From contig CM066310.1 in assembly GCA_033807695.1 (NCBI GenBank), forward strand, positions 992,001-1,056,000: a stretch of DNA of 64,000 nucleotides, written 5' to 3'. The notes under the pieces were generated by a model. That model had not been told where the DNA came from, made no database searches, and was given only the letters and a program-made list of their open reading frames with translations. This document shows positions 58,053 through 64,000 of the stretch, piece after piece. The DNA comes from Daedaleopsis sinensis. Its lineage: Eukaryota; Basidiomycota; Agaricomycetes; Polyporales; Polyporaceae. Every line of letters begins with the position of its first letter. The stretch's first letter is position 1. The position numbers and the translations under genes are program-made.

Positions 58053-61000
58053 ATGCCAGGCTCAGGATCAGAGGCCACTTCATCCGTTCGGCGACATAGT
58101 CCTAATCATACCCCTACCTTCTCGCAAGTGAACTTGCACGGTTTGCATCATCATTCGCCACGTAATAGCCCTCCACTCCGCAGCGACTGCTCCTTTCCAG
58201 AAAACTCTCCCTCTGGCAATGCGGAGGATGTCACAGACTCTACGCGCCCCTCTAGCTCACGCACGAGATGGAATGTGCGCAACGCCGGCAGTCCCTACGG
58301 TTCGCGCCCAGTGTCCAGACGTGTCTTTCTCAAGCAGAGACACTCTGAGGCACCGGAGATGGTTACGAATGAAGACGCAGAGAAGGAGAACGAGCTGCCC
58401 GGGTCTGGAGGGCGGGCTGTTTTCGCGGTCGAAGAAGTGAGGAAACGAAAGGAGGCCGACGAAGATAAACAGGTTGATATACTGAAGAACGCGGATCGTG
58501 TGCGAGGTGAGGCTGGCCCTGCTACGCGCGCGCGCGCGCTGTCCGACCCATCGCCGTTCGCCGCCGACGCCAGGACGCGCGAGGAGATCGATTTGAAGGT
58601 GGCCGGAGCGCGAGCCAATGCGAGGGACGCGGATGATCCTGAAGCTATGTCCGACTCTCCACATGACCTCCTTGCGTCGATATCTCGTATCGCGAACCTG
58701 ATCAACTCCCTCAACCCGGATGCACCAGACAATGGTGCGAGCAAGTTCCTTCAAGAGGTGCACGATGCGCTCTCTGACGGAGGCGCGCTGCCATCGGCGC
58801 CGTGGCAAGCGGAACTGATACAGAGCTTGAGAAGGGTGGAAAGCCTACTAGGGCGGATGGAGAAACTGCAGGCTCATGAGCAGGTGACCCCTGCTGAGAT
58901 CGAGGCGTTAAAGCAGGAGACCGCGCAACTGGAATTACAAATGCGCGTTATGGCGGAACCAAATGCTAGTGGTCGGACACCGCAACGCGTGAAGACAGAC
59001 GGCTCGCACAGGGATGCAGCGCAAATCGAAGTCACAGAAGCGTTGTGTTCTCCACAAGAGAGGGACGGGGATGCGCTAGACACAGGTGCGAGGACATAAG
59101 CTGCGGTCATCTGCTCAGCGTATCTGATCGTAGTCCAGAGCCTAGCAGCTCGTGCCCTTCAGATTGCGAAACAGGTCTGACCGGGTCTGAACCTGAAGAG
59201 AGATCTATTCAGGAAGACGTGTCTCTACTGGAGATACCCCTACTTCCTACTACACCGGCCATTCATACATCGCCTATGCTAGGGACGCCATCGCCGCTGA
59301 TTGACTCCGCGCAGACCCGACACAGCAATGGCGCAGCAGCTACGAGCGCAGCTCCGACACCGACACACACTAATCTCAATCTCTCACCAGATCCGCCGCA
59401 AAACCCTGTCGAATACCTGCAGAAGACTCCATGGACAATGGCGGAGGCTTTACTACTGCTCGAGGTTGCTGCAAACTATCCACCCGCAGAATACGGCTGG
59501 AACTTCATCACAGAGGTGTATAACAATCTCATCATCTGGCCGCCGCTGCGCGAATGGTTCTCCAAACAGGCAGCGCTGACGAACGAAGAGGACAAGGGGA
59601 TGATCACGCTTCTCAAGAAAATGGCCACGGAAGTCAGGCAACTGCGTGCTCCGAATTCGTCTACCCCCGACTCCGCTAACGCGCGAGCTGCTACGAAGAC
59701 AGATGCCTACTTCTTCACCCAGCTACCGTTCCCTCTCGAGAAGCGAGGTCCACCAGGATCATCCGCACCTCCACCCGCGCAGCACTTCCTACCGCTACCG
59801 CGCCCGCGCCCTCCGTTTACTCTTCCTTGCGCACAGGCGCGGGCTCTTTCCGCCCTCATGCGAACCTCGCGCTCTACAACTGTTGAGTATCGTGCATTGT
59901 TCACTATGTGCAAGCCGCGCTTCCCTCCGCGCACGCCCTGGGACTGCTGGCACCGCTGGTGCACGCCTTGGATCCGCACAAGCGCGGCCGCTTCCGCCGA
60001 GAGGACCGATGACCCGCTCGTGGTGCAGGATGATATCTGCGGCAACCTCGTTTATCCGTGCGTGACGTGGAAATCGGTCGGGCAGGAAACCTCGTTCGAC
60101 TATCGTCCGGTCCCGGGGACGTACCCCCACGCACCCGGGGTGCAGCACACGCTCACAGCGGGCTTCGACCCGCGTCCTGGGATGGCTGCATTCGCACATA
60201 TGGCGCATTCCGCGGCCGAGAAGGCGTGGGCGGCGGCTGGACTCGGGCGCCTGCCGGACTCAAAGGTCTCGGGGCAGGTTCTTGCGAGACGGAGGGCGGT
60301 CACTCCCCCGACTCTTTCTGGACTCTGGCCGGGGAAAGGTAAAGATCCCTCAATTGCACCCTGAGAAATGGACGGACTGCTGACGGTGACCTCACAGCCA
60401 GCTTCCCGAAGTCTTCGCAGACTTCGACAGCCTCTGCGCAGGCTGTCCCAGCTTCCGCGCCCCATGGCAGACCAGCTAGCGTATCTGCAGCGCTGCCGAC
60501 ACCCCTGACTCCTGTACGCGGTACGGTGAAGGTTGATGGGCCGATTGCACCGAGTCTTGCAAGGCCTGTCGCCGGCACCTCGGCACCTTCCTCAGGTAAA
60601 CCAGCAACTCCACCCCCACTCTCTATTCCACCGTTATCGACGGGCCTGCAGGGTCGTCAAACGCACCCCCGCAATTCAGATCGCCCATCGGTGACTTATT
60701 ACCCCCTTCCAACACCCTACCAGCCACCTGCACGGCCCCCGCCGCGAGTGCCCGACGGCACGTTGGGCAGCACAGTGCGCCCGGGCATGAGCGCGTGGTT
60801 TGAGCATGCAGCGGTGCGGATGGACGTCCTAGAGAGGCTGAGCGGGTTGCCCGCGAAGAGGAAGCTGTTCGACCAGGCTTTGGGTGCCGCTCCCGTCCCA
60901 GAAGGGGGCGCCGAGGGCAAGCGGGCGAAGAGGGTGCAAGAGGAGGGAGACTGGGACGATGCTTGGGATGGCGGCCGGCGAGGTGGGCGACTGCCGCACC

Positions 61001-61059
61001 ACCTGAAGCTGCTCGCGATCCCGCCGCCCCCGCCGCGGCCGTGTGCTGTTGTTACTTGA
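58053..61059 (+). CDS. Unrecognised 964-residue, largely disordered protein
   Basis: Exons 58053-59085, 59139-60338 and 60398-61059 join in frame to 964 residues. The first join (donor GTGCGA, acceptor CCAG) merges two long frames that otherwise overlap in different registers. The N-terminal 250 residues are Ser/Pro/Arg-rich. A helical part follows (DLLASISRIANLINSLNPDA) with a predicted coiled coil (QSLRRVESLLGRMEKLQA to ETAQLELQMRVM). The middle has WTMAEALLLLEVAANYPPAEYG and LIIWPPLREWFSKQAALTNE. The C-terminal third is Pro-rich with a basic KRAKR near the end, a possible nuclear signal. I know no family with this layout; a chromatin or transcription role is only a guess. Confidence 0.75.
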
Positions 61060-61541
61060 TCTTGACTTGACGGGCAGCGGCTCGAGACGTCTTGGAGCCG
61101 TCCGTTCTCCATTCTTGTTTTTCACGGCGGCAGCATCGTATACTGACTACTGTATATTCTGCCCTGCTTTCTTCTTGCATAGTACATACTACATACTAGA
61201 CACGCCTGGACGCATTGTTACCCGCATTCCGAACTTGTAGCATAGTTTCCTGCCGCCTCGGCGTTCTTGCGTTTCAGACCACACATCGCCGCACTGTCAT
61301 CCCTGACTGTAGAGTTAGCTGTTGACACACCTGCCCATTGGGACGCAGCACAGTACCTTACTAGTACTCTATTCAAATGTACGATACGCGTAATACCATT
61401 CATGTTCCTCGTATCGTCCTCGGTGCGAGGAAGAGTTGTGTGTGACATCATGAGCATGCTGACCGAAAGCGAGTGTCATACAATTGCAAGATGATCGTTT
61501 CGTCACGCCCGGTTCTACTAGTGTACATGGACAGCTCGCGC
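61060..61541. other. Intergenic, convergent 3' regions
   Basis: This lies between the 964-residue gene and the 3' end of PRE4; nothing is recognised. Confidence 0.5.
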
Positions 61542-63456
61542 CTACTGCGTCTGCGCGCCGTAACCTCGGATCCCTTCCGCAAAGCCCCATGCCGTGTCAA
61601 TCTTGATCTGGTCTGAAATCGTGACCCCAGACGCCGTGACTGTCGCGAGTTGGTACTGTACACAAGAAGACGTACGTTAGCGCCGAGATGACGACGGTCG
61701 AGGCAAGAAGGAAGCGGACGAACCTTGTCCAAGCTGCGCGCATCGCGGTAGAAGAGGACGCGCATGCACTCGTGGAGGAGCTCGCGCGCAGCCTCTTCGG
61801 AGAGCTGGTCCTGCTTGCCGTCGACGGCGGCGCGGAGGAGAGGGATGGCGATGTAGGCACCGTAGCCGGTCGCAATTGAAGGTGCGGAATAAGTTGTGCC
61901 AAGGAGGTCAACGTAGCTGAGGAATCTGCAATACGCAAGCATGGCGTCAGCGTTCGTCTAATCAAGAGAACGGGAGGGGAGACGAGACCGGTCGGCAGGT
62001 GCATGCAGAGAGCGGGAGACAGGAGAGCGAAGCGTATCGTCGGAGTTGGTGGTTCGAAATAGGTCGGTGCATTTCGCGGCACATTTTGTAGCAAATATGG
62101 GTACGTGGACTCCTCCTCCTAGGGTGCGAGACGAAGCTTCCCTTTAGGACTACGTGAAGAAACGTGGGTTCTGGTGTTCCCAGGGCAATATATCCGTCCA
62201 CAGCACGAAGACGAGCTGAGCACGGTACATAATCCCGATGCATGAGAGTACGAAGGGGCTAGAACAAAGCTACCAGAACCCCGGAACGAACGTAAGGTTC
62301 ATGCACGGAGACATCCGTTGGCCTCTTGACTGTGGCGAGTACAAGCGCCCTCAAGATCAAGCGCATCAACATATCTCATCTCGCGACCGCGTACTCGATG
62401 AACTTGCACAAATAGTGCTAGTTCATCGCGTGCGACGATACTAAACCACGCAGCTGCGAGCAAATCCCTCCTACGTGTCGACCGTACAGTCGACAGCATG
62501 TCTCAGGAATAGTGGTGGGCTACTGACACGTTCAGGTGGCGGGATCGTGCGGTCAAGTGCAACTATCTTATGGACGGCGGCCGATGCGAGACGGGAAAGG
62601 CACGAGTCCCCGTTCCCATCGAGCATACATGCACCCGTCAAAGGACTAGAAGTCGACGTCAAGTGATGCATGACGGTATGCATCACTTCGCAGATGTGGA
62701 ACAGCTTGTCGGACAGAGCGAAAAGTGTCCGAATCTTATAATGGCACCGTTCACATGCATCGCTCACAGCATGGGGAGGGGAAGGAGGCAAAGACAAAGA
62801 GTGCGGAACGTCATGGACGTACCGTTTGCCGTCTCGGAAACCGCCGACAAGTATGGAGTTCCAGAGAGGGTTCATCTTGGACCGCCGTGAGTACATGACG
62901 CGAGAGAGGTATTCGTGCACTTCTGCCGGGCCAAGGTCGTGGCCGTCGGCATGGGTAAACTGGTCGGTGACGATGTCATCGAGAAGAGATTGGATGGCTT
63001 GGAAGTCGGACATGTCGCCGGAGGCACCGATGACGGTGGAGTTGCCGACCTGGTGTAGACGTTGAATGTCCTTAAAGCGTGCGAGAGAGCCATATGACGC
63101 TGCCAACGAGGTATGAGGGGAAGAGAACACGAAATAAGGGTTATGCAGACGGACCGAGGTTGTCGGCAGCCATCATAATGCCATCCTTGAACTGAATAGC
63201 GAGGACTGATGTACCGGTGACAATGGGCTGTCTGATGTTGCAGGTAAGTAATGGAATGGGTCGATTGACGATGCGCCGTACTGTGTGTGCTGAACACCTT
63301 CTGCAAAAGTGTCCTTTGCGGCTGCGCGTTGGTGGATGGGATATGTGCCGTACGGGTCGAACGCATCGTTGCGCTGCGCAAGGTCAGAGTTGGTCTATCA
63401 TTTCAAGCAAGAAGCAGACGTACTGGGCGGCCCCAGTTTGTCGGAAAGTGGTCCAT
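61542..63456 (-). CDS. PRE4: 20S proteasome subunit beta-7 (Pre4/PSMB4)
   Basis: This is a noncatalytic beta-ring subunit of the 20S proteasome. Six exons (63424-63456, 63282-63373, 63155-63231, 62823-63099, 61724-61925, 61542-61655) join in frame to 264 residues. The propeptide is [11 protein letters not shown] followed by [12 protein letters not shown]. It leads to [19 protein letters not shown], the mature start typical of this subunit. Then come [58 protein letters not shown] and [20 protein letters not shown]. The intron between exons 4 and 5 is 897 nt, against 46-78 nt for the others. The start codon is about 206 bp from that of PRP43, which is divergent. Confidence 0.94.
61926..62822 (-). 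other. Exceptionally long intron in PRE4 (897 nt)
   Basis: This interval is flanked by a GTACGT donor and a TTGCAG acceptor that restore [13 protein letters not shown]. It contains a perfect 11-bp inverted repeat (62661-62671 with 62678-62688) and a near-palindrome around 62477-62496. No complete gene was recognised. An old insertion into an ordinary short intron is a likely origin. Confidence 0.75.
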
Positions 63457-63662
63457 GGTCGTCGTCAAAGGCAGAGAGGAGGAGGACGCGTCCCTCAGCG
63501 AACGCGCGTCGTGCCTGTCCCACCCACGTGACCTCTAGCCTCCCCGCGTCTGCAATTTCCGGAGTTGGAGTTTGCTCTCCTCTTCGCCACAAGTTGCCTC
63601 CTCCCTCCTCCTTCCTCCTGAGTCTCTCTTTCTCACCTGTCTCATTGAGTACGACCGCAAAC

Positions 63663-64000
63663 ATGGCGTACAACCCATACACCTCCGCGCCTCCTATTTC
63701 CAGGGCGCCAGCACAATCCCTCGGAGAGAAGGATCCTCTTTTTGGCTTCCTCCCCAGAAATGTCAAAGCTAAGGCTGTATTGAAGGCAATGGTACGTGTA
63801 ACGTCCCGTCCATGGTCGATGCGTAATGCTGATCATGAATTGCAGGAGCATGACTTCAATCCCTTCACCAAGATGCCTCATACTGGCCAGTACAAGAAGA
63901 TCTTGGAGAGCCGTAAGAAGCTACCGGTTTTCGGTCAGATGGAGGAATTCTTGAAAATTGTACGTCTTAACTACCTCTTTCCGCCTAGTAAGGGGATGTC
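63663..64000 (+). CDS. PRP43: DEAH-box RNA helicase Prp43, 5' part
   Basis: This is the N-terminal part of the spliceosome-disassembly and ribosome-biogenesis helicase. Exon 1 (63663-63791) and exon 2 (63846-63959) join in frame, and a third exon lies beyond the window after donor GTACGT at 63960. The signature NPFTKMPHTGQYKKILESRK followed by KLPVFGQMEEFLKI is the conserved segment just before the RecA1 domain of Prp43. The helicase motifs are outside the window, so the call rests on this segment. Confidence 0.85.
   Translation, partial: MAYNPYTSAPPISRAPAQSLGEKDPLFGFLPRNVKAKAVLKAMVRVTSRPWSMRNADHELQEHDFNPFTKMPHTGQYKKILESRKKLPVFGQMEEFLKIVRLNYLFPPSKGM

Noticed and set aside
59045..60364. A separate gene starting at 59045
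   Set aside because: A standard intron at 59086-59138 joins it in frame to the preceding 348-codon frame, and the following intron and exon also stay in frame.

Overview
The window is nuclear DNA of a filamentous basidiomycete, most likely a wood- or litter-inhabiting Agaricomycete. The evidence is intron-dense genes with 48-80 nt introns, GC-rich coding DNA, class I hydrophobins, Agaricomycete-type F-box proteins and an S53 peptidase. The species cannot be named. Splice joins given here were checked for reading frame by hand; none is transcript-supported.

Layout. 1-5.3 kb is housekeeping: the mitochondrial ATP synthase OSCP subunit (partial), an FtsJ/Mrm2-type rRNA methyltransferase, histone H4 and the spliceosomal protein MFAP1. 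7.0-17 kb holds a TFIIIC tau55-like subunit, an Mtf2-like mitochondrial protein, an MFS drug/H+ antiporter, the WD40 protein Wdr8/WRAP73 and the sterol C-4 methyl oxidase Erg25. 19.9-33.2 kb is a hydrophobin cluster of six genes. 34.9 kb has a small secreted peptide precursor and 36-38 kb a septin. 38.9-45.3 kb has two tandem F-box paralogues, 46-48.2 kb a sedolisin protease, and 49.7-51.5 kb two unrecognised genes. 52.0-55.9 kb has two secreted repeat-only proteins. 58-61 kb has a 964-residue protein of unknown function. 61.5 kb to the end has proteasome beta-7 (Pre4) and the start of the DEAH helicase Prp43. Four housekeeping pairs are divergent over about 190-225 bp: OSCP/Mrm2, H4/MFAP1, TFIIIC/Mtf2 and Pre4/Prp43.

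The most interesting content is the hydrophobin region. All six genes keep an eight-cysteine core and two introns at the same phases, but the core is decorated differently. Three carry C-terminal tails of short proline-spaced repeats, with no cysteine; the largest predicts a 799-residue protein with a tail of about 685 residues. Two carry N-terminal linkers, one Ser/Thr-rich and one Gly/Pro collagen-like. One is bare. Twenty kilobases away, two secreted proteins contain only the Ser/Leu/Ile/Pro repeat material and no hydrophobin core. Both the tailed hydrophobins (copies at 20 and 23 kb) and the repeat-only proteins (52.9 and 55.9 kb) show traces of segmental duplication that include upstream DNA. 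I read this as a locally expanding modular surface-coat family; that reading is inference.

Other notable items are in-frame introns whose retention would remove a catalytic lysine (Mrm2) or split a zinc knuckle (MFAP1), and a GC-AG intron with a 15-nt exon in histone H4. There is also a strong hairpin inside a long MFAP1 intron, a perfect 28-bp inverted repeat between the F-box genes and an 897-nt intron in PRE4. No tRNA, rRNA, CRISPR array or intact transposon was recognised.
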